Source of the DNA: Nymphaea colorata
Taxonomy: Eukaryota > Streptophyta > Magnoliopsida > Nymphaeales > Nymphaeaceae
DNA length: 60,000 nt
Direction: 5' to 3'
NCBI RefSeq assembly: GCF_008831285.2
Contig: NC_045144.1
Span: forward strand, 17,563,716 to 17,623,715
Shown: positions 27,779-38,490 of the stretch, in pieces
Position numbering within the stretch: the first letter of the stretch is position 1
Layout: each line of letters begins with the position of its first letter
The notes under the pieces: generated by a model
Told to the model about the DNA's origin: nothing
Databases searched by the model: none
Seen by the model: only the letters and a program-made list of their open reading frames with translations
Made by a program: the position numbers and the translations under genes

Positions 27779-29911
27779 AATATCCAAAACTGGCTTCTTG
27801 TCCGTTTCTTAGAGCTCACCATGCTCAACAGCCCGCAAGGCGAAAGGCATTCTGCCCAAAAATCTCGCCGTCACCCTAGTCGGCATCAGTGGAACAACTC
27901 AATTCACTAAATCACCCAGCGCTCGGTAATCTAGCATAACATCTCATATAAAAGAGAAGAAGGATCAACCCAGGAAGTAAGAGGACACGGACCAGATAAA
28001 CGGGAACCGGCAATCAACAATCGACGATCCTATATGGCTGTATCTTGGATTGGCGGAGACAACACCAGCTACGAACCCACAACCCGGAAAAGGAACTAAC
28101 ACACGCTGCAGGAACAAGAAATATATAGGCCGATTCTCATGAACCTTTCTTATGGAATCAACCAGGAAGTCAACAATCAGACGGAGAGAGGAGCGATCTC
28201 TGCCGAATTACTCTCTAACTGTAAAACAACAGAAATGCAGCACGAGATTCTCAGAATATTTGCCGAAAAGCATCAAATCCGCCGGAAAGTGGCCTCCAGT
28301 AGGCCGAAATCCGGTCTACGAGTCCAACGAACTTGTGAGTGCACATCGAGCTAGGACGCAGGGGGGAAACGAGGCCAACTCACCGGTCAGGATTCCCAGT
28401 TGAGAATATCACGATTCCGTGCGACTTCTCGAGCGGGAGTGCCCCGAACGAGGACGAAGGAAGAGAAGCTACTAAGATCGTCTATCGGAAAGCCAAGGAC
28501 GCAGAGAAAACGTGTTCACAGAGCGAGAGAGAGAGAGAGAGGGAAAGAGGAGCTATCTCCGCCGAAATACTCTCCGACGTAAAAACGACAGAAATCCGAA
28601 ACAAAGTTATCGGAATTTTCGCCGACAAACATCAAATCCACCGGAACGGGGACTCTAGAGGGCCGCAATCCTATCCGAAATTCCAATGTATGAGGATCCA
28701 CATCGAGCTAAAACGCGGCCGGAAAATGGCGTTAAACAGTCCACCGCTCAGGCGCTCCCTCCGACTTCCCGGCTGCGAATCTCTCGGTTCCCGCCACTTC
28801 CCGCGAGGAAGGGAGAGAGAGAAAAGAAAGTCTTGGTCGTCTTCCCTAAAGCGATGGGAACTAACCAATAATAATCGAACAAGTGCTGCAAGCCATTAGC
28901 ACGCCATTTTCTTCTCTCCCACCACAATTCCTCATTTATTTCATATTCGTGCCATTTTTTAAATCGCTTTCCCTCTGTCTAACTTACAATTTGGAAAGAA
29001 AAGGCTATTTTTTTAGATTTTCAGTAAAACCCACACTTTATATTTAAAATGTCAAATAAACTTTGAGTAAACGAACTTCCACCGAACTCTAAAACACAAA
29101 ATGGTAGCTTTATAGTTTAAAATTACACCAAAAAAGTAGGCCGGATAAATTGAAAGTTTTCCTTTTGTTAGGTTCACTCCTAATCTCTTAACATGGCTCA
29201 TTCTCTACTTAGCTTTAGGGGTTTAGAGCTTACTTCGAAACCAATATAGATTAGAAGAATGGCGGCCATCAAAGTTGACGCTAATAAGGTCTTTTCTACC
29301 TAATCCAAGAACTGGGCCCCTGATTATTTCAATAAATTTTCTATCTAAAACCACTTTTTGTGCCTAATCCCAAAGAATAGAGTCGTACGCTTCCTCAACA
29401 TTCTTGGTTACTTTAAAAAGTTTCTTTGCACTTTATTCTCATGCAGTGCAGACCTCAATTTGCTTTTCTCATCTCTTTTCATGTTCCATCCTTGACATGT
29501 GAATGTGAAAGCAGCTTAAGTTAAAGAACAAAATTTTTATACATAGCAACTTGAAAACTTTTAAAAATACAAACTTTTTTTTTACTAAAACTTAGGTGTC
29601 GTGCTTCATAACTTATGAAAACATATAACACCCACATGAATCATACTAAGAACACACTTTTTTTATGCAACTAGCTAGGGGCCTCGACCATGTATGTTTC
29701 CTTCAAGGCCATGCATCACATTTAGAAATGTTAACAAGACATGACTTCATAATACAGCAATGTCACCATCTATAATAGTTCTCACACGGACAAGGTCTCC
29801 TCACAACGTACTCAAGCGTATATATAAAAAAAGACAAAAGCTTTCTAGTCTAGATAGCTATTTTCATGGCCATTCTCTTCTGGGTCTCTTAGCACCAACC
29901 ACAGACACAGA
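27779..29911. other. Carrier promoter region and gene-free DNA
   Basis: The part nearest 27779 should include the carrier's 5' leader and promoter. An imperfect ~360-bp tandem duplication occupies 28186-28830 with a short (GA)n tract between units (28523-28540). From 28900 the DNA is AT-rich with no coding signal, and runs to the 3' end of the GRF gene. Confidence 0.55.
28186..28830. repeat. Imperfect ~360-bp tandem duplication upstream of the carrier gene
   Basis: GAGCGATCTCTGCCGAA at 28191 pairs with GAGCTATCTCCGCCGAA at 28550. The homology continues through GCATCAAATCCGCCGG / ACATCAAATCCACCGG and CACATCGAGCTAGGACGC / CACATCGAGCTAAAACGC to ACCGGTCAGG / ACCGCTCAGG. The offset is 359 bases, and the units are 28186-28500 and 28545-28830. 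Both units are GC-richer than the flanks and open in one plus-strand frame (see findings). Confidence 0.8.
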
Positions 29912-32418
29912 TCAGTTATGTGAAAGGCAGTCGATCACCCAATAGCCGGGCCTTCCGCACTTGTAACAGTTGCCGGGCTTACTCTTTGGAGGATTAAGAG
30001 CAGATGCAGAATCTTCGAAATTGAGCTTCCGCGGCACCATCGTCCTAGGCCTCTCACTTTCTTCCCCACATGCCGTTCCAGCGGCCGGTTGAGGACAGAC
30101 ACTTGGAAAAGCCTGCGACGATTCATCTCTATCTGAACCATGGATCAGCAGGGTCTCACCATTGTACTCGTTGCTTTTCTTGCCATAAGGTAAAGCATCA
30201 CCAGTCCCAACCACTAAGCTAGAATCTCCACGAAGCAGCAGAGTCTCACCAGTCCCAACTCCTATGCAAGAATCTCCATGGATCAGCGGAGTCTCACCAT
30301 TGTACTCGTCGTTTTCCTTACCATAAGGTAAAGCATTACCAGTGCCAACTTCTTCGTTAGAATCTCCATGGATAAGAGCCTCACCATTGTACTCCTCGCT
30401 TTCCTCGCCATATGGTAAAGCATCACCAGTCCCAACTACCACGTTAGAATCTCCATGGGTAAGAGTCTCACCATTGTACTTGTTGCTTTCCCTGCCATAT
30501 GGTAAAGCATCCCCAATCTCAACCACTCTGTTAGAATCTCCAGGGGCATCTGATATTTTCTTATCCTTCATAGGCTGATCATCCAACTGCAAGAAATTGC
30601 ATGCTCCTTGACCCTGTTATTGTACAGGAGTTTACAGTTCAGGAAAACTGTTTTCCTTTCCGTGGTAATTGAAAACAAAAGCGAATCAGTTCAAGCTCAC
30701 TCAATCTAGAAGAGCATTTACAAGAATAAAAACAATGACAGCGTATTTTAGAAGTTTATTTTTCCAAGTTTTCTCTTAATATACCACTTCATCATCAAGC
30801 ATAAAAAAACAAGGTAAATCTTATCAAATTTCAAAATTAAGCCCATGAATCTCATTCTAATAGAATAATTAATTCATGGGTAGCTCAAGATACCCGCTTG
30901 AGGAAATGATTGATGGTATGCCAGAGTGCACGGAACTGTCTGCCACGACCAATTCTTTTCTTATAACAGCTGCACCAACCTTTTTTGTGGAATGAGGTAA
31001 ACGCTCTCAAGTGCATGTGACATGATACATAACTTGATTCCAGTGGTTATGGAAAAGATATAAACTTGAGATTCTTGTCATTCACACTAATGAATTTCAA
31101 CATTGATTCATAAGAAGAAAACCAGGAAACGGAAAGATTAGGAATTGAATAAAGGAAGATGCACCTTCTTGATGGGGCAAATGAAGCAATGCTTCCCTGC
31201 ATAAGGGCCATCCCTTTTCAAAGACAGTTTTGCTCTTCCAGCTCCACACGCGCACATTGGATAAAGGCTAAAATCGATCGCAACGCTCGATGGAGACGGT
31301 GAGTCGCACCACTCGAATAACTGGCAGTTCATACCAGGCTGTTCCCACCAAACAATTAAAAAAAAAAAAGTCCGGACAATGAAAAACAACAAATCAAGAC
31401 GTATCTTATGATTTCCACCTTCACCGTTGCGCCAAGTTCCAATGTCGAATGCAATTGAATCACAAAATCACAGGACTTTCCATTCCCAAACACAACCCAA
31501 GTTTGTAAGCAATGAGCAAAAATGGTAGGAGGAAAGCTGGGAAGAGTGTTAAGCTGATTTTTGAATTTCACGCTAAGGATGCAATGCAGTGGATTTTATG
31601 AGTGAGTTTGAAGGTGGGATATGAACTAAAAGAAGATCTATTCATAGAATTGGTCATATGGATTAAACCCCCTAACTTCATCCGGATTTGGTGTCAGATT
31701 CAGAGTGGAAATATTCTTGGTGTTCAGAGAATCAGAAAGAGAAACAAATGCCCACTTACAAGCACAAACATCACCATAATTCTATAAATATCTTTTTCTA
31801 ATTTAAGGACATTACTATCTCCATTAAAGAGATGGACTGCTACTGCTGCTCGAGACGATGGTTACAAGGACGAGTAAGACAGCTCTGGCACGAGCTTGCG
31901 AAGGTTGTGGTAGAACAACACTGGCAGGGAATAGGTAATTCCCATCCCTCTGCACTAAGAAAACACGGAGTTCGGAATCCATTTCCGAGCGTCCCGGCTT
32001 TCCAACGAACAGGGCCCGAAGAGAAGGAAAAGAGCGGATGGAGAGAAAAGGGAGGGGAAACTGGAAAGCGAAAGCTCACCGTCTTAACGGGGCACTTGTA
32101 GAACTTTCTTCCCGGATTCTTCGACGTGTGAGAAGTGAGAACCAAACAGGGGCCACCGCCACACCTGCACAGCTTCTTCCCCACCAAGCCGTCTCCGGTC
32201 GGCGATTCGGGCGTCCTAAGGTTCCGGCTCCCCCGCTCCGTGCATTGCCGGTACCAGTGGCCGGACTTCCCGCAGGAGAAGCACACGCCTCTCGGTCTCC
32301 CCGGAGACGGATTCTCGCACGAACCAGTTGTTCCCCCTGGACTCCTCTCGTACATTCTTCCGCCATCATCAGGGGTTGGGACGGAACCCGGCGTCGACCC
32401 CGGGCTCCGAGACGCCAT
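29912..32418 (-). CDS. Double GRF-type zinc-finger protein with zinc knuckles and internal repeat
   Basis: GRF zinc fingers bind single-stranded nucleic acid in DNA-repair and topoisomerase proteins; the plant proteins built only of GRF and knuckle modules are uncharacterised. Exons on the minus strand are 32080-32418, 31165-31338 and 29912-30613, all joined in phase 0 into 404 residues. In order: a CCHC knuckle (Cys46, Cys49, His54, Cys59); GRF finger 1 spanning exons 1-2 (CRCGGG at 84, FYKCP near 109, CQLFEWCD from 118); and GRF finger 2 spanning exons 2-3 (CACGAG at 142, CFICP at 164, ACNFL at 175). Next is an acidic region of five 16-30-residue repeats (196-329) with core VGTGDALPYG and YNGET. 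A C-terminal knuckle follows in which Tyr395 replaces the metal-binding His (C387, C390, C400). The ATG at 32418 is the first in frame. The domains are secure; the exact ends are less so. Confidence 0.85.
30140..30541 (-). repeat. Coding tandem repeat inside the GRF gene
   Basis: Five units encode GDSN..VGTGDALPYG..S.EYNGET.(L)IH. Unit lengths are 29, 29, 30, 16 and 30 residues; the fourth is internally shortened. Unit lengths are multiples of three, so the frame is kept. This suggests expansion and contraction under selection for an open frame. Confidence 0.9.
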
Positions 32419-32850
32419 AGGAAACACTGGAAAGGTCGATAAAAATAACGAACGAAAGTGAGAAACGCGAGGACGAACTTCCCCTTTCTCCTTCCCCCTT
32501 CACATTTCTGCCTTCTTTTGTATTTCGTTCGAAGGCTCGGGTGAGTCCGGCAGACGGATCGAGAAAAAAGCAGAGAGAACCCAACAGCAGAAAAGAACAA
32601 GAGAAAGGCCAAAAGCAGGCTTTCTTTCGTCAGAGATTCACCGGAGCCTGTGTGGATTTACTTATGAACGAAGGAGTCTCGGAGCCTGTGTGGCTTTACT
32701 TCTGAACGAAGGAAAGCACCTTTCCCGTGCGATCTGTGTACTGTTACTGTTGAAACAGTACGGAAGACACAGGGAATGACAGTTGACGTCTCGTCGAAGA
32801 CGAAAGAGAGCGAGATAGAAAATGTAAAATGTGAACTAATAGGGGGACGA

Positions 32851-32924
32851 CGCTAGAGGAAGGGCTTGAACCTTCGACCTTATGGTTAACAGCCATACGC
32901 TCTAACCAACTGAGCTACTCCAGC
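32851..32924 (-). tRNA. tRNA-Asn (anticodon GTT)
   Basis: The minus strand folds as a 74-base cloverleaf: acceptor GCTGGAG pairing with CTCTAGC, and a D arm with GCTCAGTTGGTTAGAGC. The anticodon loop is CTGTTAA (anticodon at 32890-32888) on a TATGG/CCATA stem. The T arm is GAAGG-TTCAAGC-CCTTC with discriminator G. No intron and no encoded CCA, as expected for a nuclear gene. A and B boxes are intact. Confidence 0.97.
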
Positions 32925-33954
32925 AGCGACGTCCCTCTGTGCACAAGTTTCTTATCAGGGCTGTTCCCACCTTCGGTCCTTAACCAGCGTGAGGATCCTT
33001 TCAAAGTACCAAAGACATCTTTTCTTATATGCAACATAATAGCTACGTCATAAGTGTAAAAAAAACCAACATTTTCTCTGTCAAATATTTTCATGAGATT
33101 TGTGTCACTTTAGAGCTTGCTCTATAGTAAGTCCAAGAAGAGAACGTCCCTTGCTTTGTCTTGGACGCACATTACACAGGAGAGCATCCATATGTAAAAT
33201 TTGATTGAGAAGGGAGGCATAATATGTTTTGAACTTATGCCCAGTTCAAAAAAGTGATCTACATGACAAGTCCATGCTGTCTCTTGCCTGTGAAAGGTAG
33301 ACCCAGCTTTAGCTTTCTAACAAATGACATGAATCACCGGTTCTAAACTTGTGATACTTGATTCGACCAAACAAGAAAATGCTTCGAAATAAGCAAGCAT
33401 TAAGCAACATGTGCGTGTATTTCAAAAAATGTTAGAACAACCATCTGAAAGTAGTTTTTTCTCGTTTCTGACAAATCTGTCATTGTTTTTCATCAAATTG
33501 GGATTTGCCTCGTTTCTCCACTGAATTTACTCCAAATCTCTGGCACGTTCAATGCTCTTGAAGCTCTTACACATCCTTAGCCACTTAGATAAAACACAAG
33601 CTATTATTCTTTTTTCTCTTCGACAAATTGAAGCTGATAGCAGAATCATATATTTCACACAGAAACCAGACCTTTTATTGCTTAACTATAGTTACAAAGA
33701 AACAAAGCTATCTGCTTCCCTATGCAAACAGCCATCTGTTTCGATGTAAAATCGGTCATTAGAAGTTCATGATTACAGGTATAGAACATGCGCACCTACA
33801 GTATTATCAATTCATAGAATGCCACTAATCAACACGACATATGTTACAATAACATAGCTGCTAATGCTAATAGCAGCATTATCTTCTTTCCTTAATCTAA
33901 AAAACCAGCCTATGTTGTCAATGTCGGTAGCCTCCTCCGCCCTCTTTCCCTAAT
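32925..33954. other. Intergenic DNA; 3' flank of SURNod19 copy 1
   Basis: No gene seen. The part from about 33590 aligns by eye with 40550-40700 downstream of SURNod19 copy 2 (shared CGACAAATTGAAGCTGA / GGACAACTTGAAAGTTGA and AAGAAACAAA words). It is therefore part of the duplicated block. Confidence 0.55.
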
Positions 33955-36755
33955 CTAATTTCCCTGCACCCACAGAAGGCAAGAATATAGTCACTACGAG
34001 CATGTCAGTGATATTCAGAGAAGAATGCGCACATGGTTGACACAATCGCTCAGATGAAATTTGCCTTCCAGCACAGTGGAGGCATAAGCTACATATGAAT
34101 GTTAATCTGCACACTTTCTGTTTTTTTAACCAAGGACCCATGTAAGCTTGCCTCTTGAAGCAGCTACTAGACCTGCCTGCTTGTAACAATCTTTGCACGA
34201 TGCCCACAGATAAGTCCTAGCTACAGTTAAAATATGGTTGGTAATTGAATCCGAGGGGCCGAAACATCAGAAATTATTAAGAATTCCTAGCTTCTCAGTG
34301 TGGGGTCTCCATGGATTGCAGGAAATTCACTTACTCAAATTAATCGGGAGAAATAAAGAACTTACAACACGAGGAGCAGTGGCATTTGCTGGCTCTGCCA
34401 CAAGCAGGTAGAATAAGCTCATGACTCCTGTGTGAAGTTCAGAACTGCTGTAATTGGACTCCAGTGTCAAGGTCTCCCCATCCCAGACTTTGATACTTCC
34501 TGGTTGAGGATAGCAAGTGATCATGCCGACAACGTAGCCAGCTTCATCCCCGGCTTTCCTTCCATGTCCGTATATTGGCTTTGAAGAGCATATAACTCTG
34601 CCGTCCTGCATCAAATTATATCAAGACTAAAAAATTACTAAGATAAAACTAATTTTTCCCCCGAAAGCATTCTTGATCACCCAATTCTTAGTATTAACTA
34701 CTAAGTCCCGTTGCTGGGAATATGAGAGTATAGTATGGTAGCAGTGCATTTAATGCTTGTTATGTTGTTCTAAGCTGGTGCAGAAGAGAAGAAATTGTGT
34801 AACTAGATTTCCTTTTTTTCTTCTCCCTATAAAGGGTCTTAACAATCAATATGAAAACCCCAAGTGACTGAACAACAAAAAGGAACTATTGCTGGATGAT
34901 TGCTACTATATTCAACTTTAAACCCCCAACCTCTTCTTCAACACTTGCAAATTCAGCCTTCTTTGAAGGATAGATTGTAGTTTTTATGGATGGTGTATGA
35001 AAAATTATTCAATAAAATCTATGTTGTAAAAGCTTCTGTCTGTCGGCACATAGAATAAAAGCATACCATGTTGTTTTATACTAGAACCTACAAGCCACAG
35101 TTGATGCTCATGGTTGTGGAACCATAGCGAGGGCTTCTCATAAAAGGCACTGAAATCCGTAAAACATTTCTCAACATTTAAGATGAGAAGACATGTCTAT
35201 ATAAAGCAAAAGAACGAATATCGTCTAAAATGCAAGCTCTAGAACAACAAAGTTATCGAGTATCTTACCTGACCATATAGAACAGAACCCATCCCACCTA
35301 TATGCTGGTGTGCAACTCCATAAATGACATCTCCCCCATGAGGTATCTCCATGGTTGCTCTTTTGCTATCTATGCAATCATTGATGATGCCACCTTTTTC
35401 ACAAGGATCAACATCGTATTCTACCTGCAACCAGGTAGCGTCCAAATTACAACTTAAACCGGAGCAATATTATATGGACTCATTTCAGCATGCACCATCA
35501 TTTCCCCCAAAAAGAGGGCATTAGGAAACTTCTGAATTGCAATCTCGTGGACTTAATCCAGATAGTCAATGCCGATTGTCCTCCAAAGTGATCATACGAT
35601 TATTGTTTAGAAATCAGGAGTGAAACATTAGAAAGTGATGATTTGGGGAAGAAAGGCATGATTGGATGCATCAGAAAGTTATGACTTGTAATGCGGAAGA
35701 CATCCAATTGTCATTAGTGTATTATACAAACTTGTTTCCGGCAAAGGTGTGCAAGGCGTTCTCATAGACGAGAAGGAAATCAAAATGAAACCAGGTTCGT
35801 AGTAATTTTGAAGTAAGTTGGAATTGAAAATGAAGAGCAAAGAGAAGACAGAAAGACAGCGGGATCCATTTTAACTGGCGATTAGACAATATCAAGAAAA
35901 CATGAACTGAGAAGCAAGCATGAGGTAATTATGTACCTGGCAGTTCCCCTGGATAACTGTTTTATTGACTATCCTGGTTCCAATAACAGTAACATCAAGT
36001 ATGTAAATTCTAACAGGGACAATGCTCACATCCCAGTCTACCCATTTCACAGTGTACTTCAAGTACAACCCCCTGCTATTGATCATCTCAAAACCTTTTC
36101 TCAACCTACATTGTGCCCCATCATAGCAACAAGATAGGCCACCCAGATAATGCTTGGGCAATGGTGTTCCATCCCCACCCTTGGTCACGTTATAAAGATC
36201 ACATCTGCACTCTGTACACCCCAAACGGCTCTCGACTCCTCTTGTATCGATAGCATGAACATTCAGCATCCATTTCTCCTTATACCCATCAGGAATTTCG
36301 GCCGGATTTCCGACTTCAATCCCATAAGGTCCCGGCACATGAGTTTCCGTCCGGCGAGTCTCCGATCCAAGGCCAAAGTACTGATCAAGAGCATTTGGAC
36401 AAACTCCACTGTTTCTGGCGACTATGATCTTCGACAGGTTCCTACCTACAGCCACAGGCTCATAGTATCTCAACAGGAGCCAGTGATGGATGTAAGTTTC
36501 GTAGAGAGGAACCGGATTGCCTTCTTCATCCACTAATTCAGCATTGACTTGTTTCATGGCGATATGGCCTCTCGGAAAGTCGATATCGGGGTAGTATTTG
36601 TTCTGCACCGATCCAGGGCCCAAAGAGAACTTTGGTGACAGGAACGCTGCAGACTTCCAATCGGTTTCGTGGTCTCCTCTTGGTGATTGTGAAGCGTGGG
36701 CAAGTGCAACCATCAAGAACGATGAGAGCAGCGTTCGCCAAGCGCAAACCAACAT
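33955..36755 (-). CDS. SURNod19 family protein, copy 1 (lacks the C-terminal anchor)
   Basis: The family (stress up-regulated Nod19, PF07712) is named for induction by stress and nodulation; no enzyme activity is assigned to my knowledge. Exons on the minus strand are 35937-36755, 35269-35424, 34366-34605 and 33955-33963, all phase 0, giving 407 residues. A signal peptide covers about 1-22. Family landmarks include FLSPKFSLGPGSVQNK, YGIEVGNPAEIPDGY and LGCTECRCDLYNVT, with several N-glycosylation sites. HH (90-91), VH (His167), HxH (312, 314) and Met387 match copper-ligand motifs of type II copper monooxygenases (see findings). The last exon reads Gly-Asn-stop; in copy 2 the matching exon encodes a membrane segment, so a deletion has removed the anchor here. 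The last intron could instead use another acceptor, so the extreme C-terminus is uncertain. It is a tandem duplicate of the gene at 41.0-43.5 kb. Confidence 0.87.
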
Positions 36756-37450
36756 TGTTAATTTAACTTGAGCTGTAGAAGATTAAAAATCTCATAAAAC
36801 TGTCAAACGATGGGTATGAAGTAAACTTCCTTAAAATAAGCGCAAAAATACAATATTTTCCTTACGCTCTCTGTTCATGCCTTTATATGAAAAGGAACAT
36901 GCACATCCAAAATTTTCTTGAAGAAACCTAGACATACAATGGGATTTACCTTTTTAAGGTTCTTGACAAAACTTTTGTAGGATCTCAGTTTAAACTGAAA
37001 AAACTAATAAGTGGTGATTTTAGTAGTAACTGATTAAATTTTTCTTTAATGTTTTATTTAAGATAAAGCAAGTATTACAGAAAAGTAAATAAGAATATGT
37101 AAGTTACTTATATAAACATCATGCCCTTGACAAATGTATAATGGAAGGATTGTTAGGGTTATGTATGTCTCTTTTGGAAATAATTTTAACTTATCATCAC
37201 TGAGCTTTCATCTGTTGTTAGAGCAAGTGTAAAATAACATATATATATATATATATATGCTCTCACACATACAAAAGAAGACAAGAAAAACCGTTTTCCA
37301 AGTTCACATAATCTGGAAATCAAATTGAAAAATAATGTTATTGGGCAAGAGATGAATACCTAGCTCCAATTGCTCCCAGAGAAGAAGTAGAAAGGCATAG
37401 AAGAACAGGAGAGAGATCCCTTCGCATCTGTGGCTCTCCTAGAAGAAGTG
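36756..37450 (-). other. 5' leader with intron, SURNod19 copy 1
   Basis: On the minus strand an exon ending GGAGCTAG at 37360 meets a GTATTC donor. The acceptor CTACAG at about 36773 precedes CTCAAG and the start codon. Copy 2 has the same architecture, which supports a conserved intron in the 5' untranslated region (36773-37359). The transcription start is unknown. Confidence 0.55.
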
Positions 37451-38452
37451 AGAAGAGAATATATTGGAGAACAGTGGACATCTAGTGTCATGCGGCCAAA
37501 AAACGACAGTTACTGTCATATCATATTTGACCCCTTCATCCCTTGCAGCCGAAGAAATTGACCCAAAATAAGTTTCATATCCTTCCTTTAATATAATTTT
37601 AACTGCACATCCAAATCTTATTAATATGATACGAGCATGCAGAATGAGTTTATTTGTCAGGGGAAATACGTTCATATTTGACTTTTTTCATGTTCAGTTG
37701 TGCTGTCTAAATTTAAATTAATCATATAACAAGTCTGATACTCTTTAAGTACAGTTTGGCAATAGTTACACACGTTTTGGACTGTCATTCAAACACCTCC
37801 TAAACTAATTGGAAGCTAGGAAACTATAGAAAAATAAAGTTCTTACTGCAACTTTGATGTGAGCGATGAGACAATAAAGCATAATAAGATAATCAAACTA
37901 AGGATTTTCATATGCCAGAAAGCCCAAGATTTCCACCTTTTGACCTAGAATTAGAATATGCATTTTTTTTTAAGCAAGTCTTCTATCTTTCTATAAGTTC
38001 ATTGCAAATATTTCATTGGCTCAATTGAGTTTCTGTTGCCTCTTTTTTTTATCCCCCATATTTTTCTTTTTTCTTATGAATTCAAAGAGGTTTTAATAAT
38101 ATATAAGGAGATGTCCGCATAAGAAGCTATTTCAGTCCTTGATCTATTTCAAATAAGTGGATTGAAAGAAAAATAAGGAGAAAAAGATGATGAGGCATTT
38201 TCTTCATCTAGCATTAGTTCACAACTTTTTTTCTTATTTTTTCCCTAACAGCATATTTGGAAAAGATCAAGAACTGAGATTATTATTTGTCTATTTAACA
38301 TCCAAGTGCCCAATAACTATTTTTTCAGCTTGAGATGAAAATAAGGAGAAAAAAGTGACAATGCATTTTCATTATCTAGTTAGCATTAGTTTATACCTTT
38401 TTCTCTCAACAGCCAATTTGAAAAAGATATTATTTCTTATCGATTAAAAACT

Positions 38453-38490
<38 letters not shown>

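Noticed and set aside
28339-28899. Plus-strand open frame of 186 codons containing a RERERE run
   Set aside because: It spans a GA microsatellite and the tandem duplication; similarity between units exists but substitutions hit all codon positions, so coding is not supported.
32038-32612. Overlapping open frames on both strands near the first GRF exon
   Set aside because: They are shadows of the GC-rich GRF exon 1 and its leader; only the minus-strand frame with the CCHC knuckle and GRF finger is supported.
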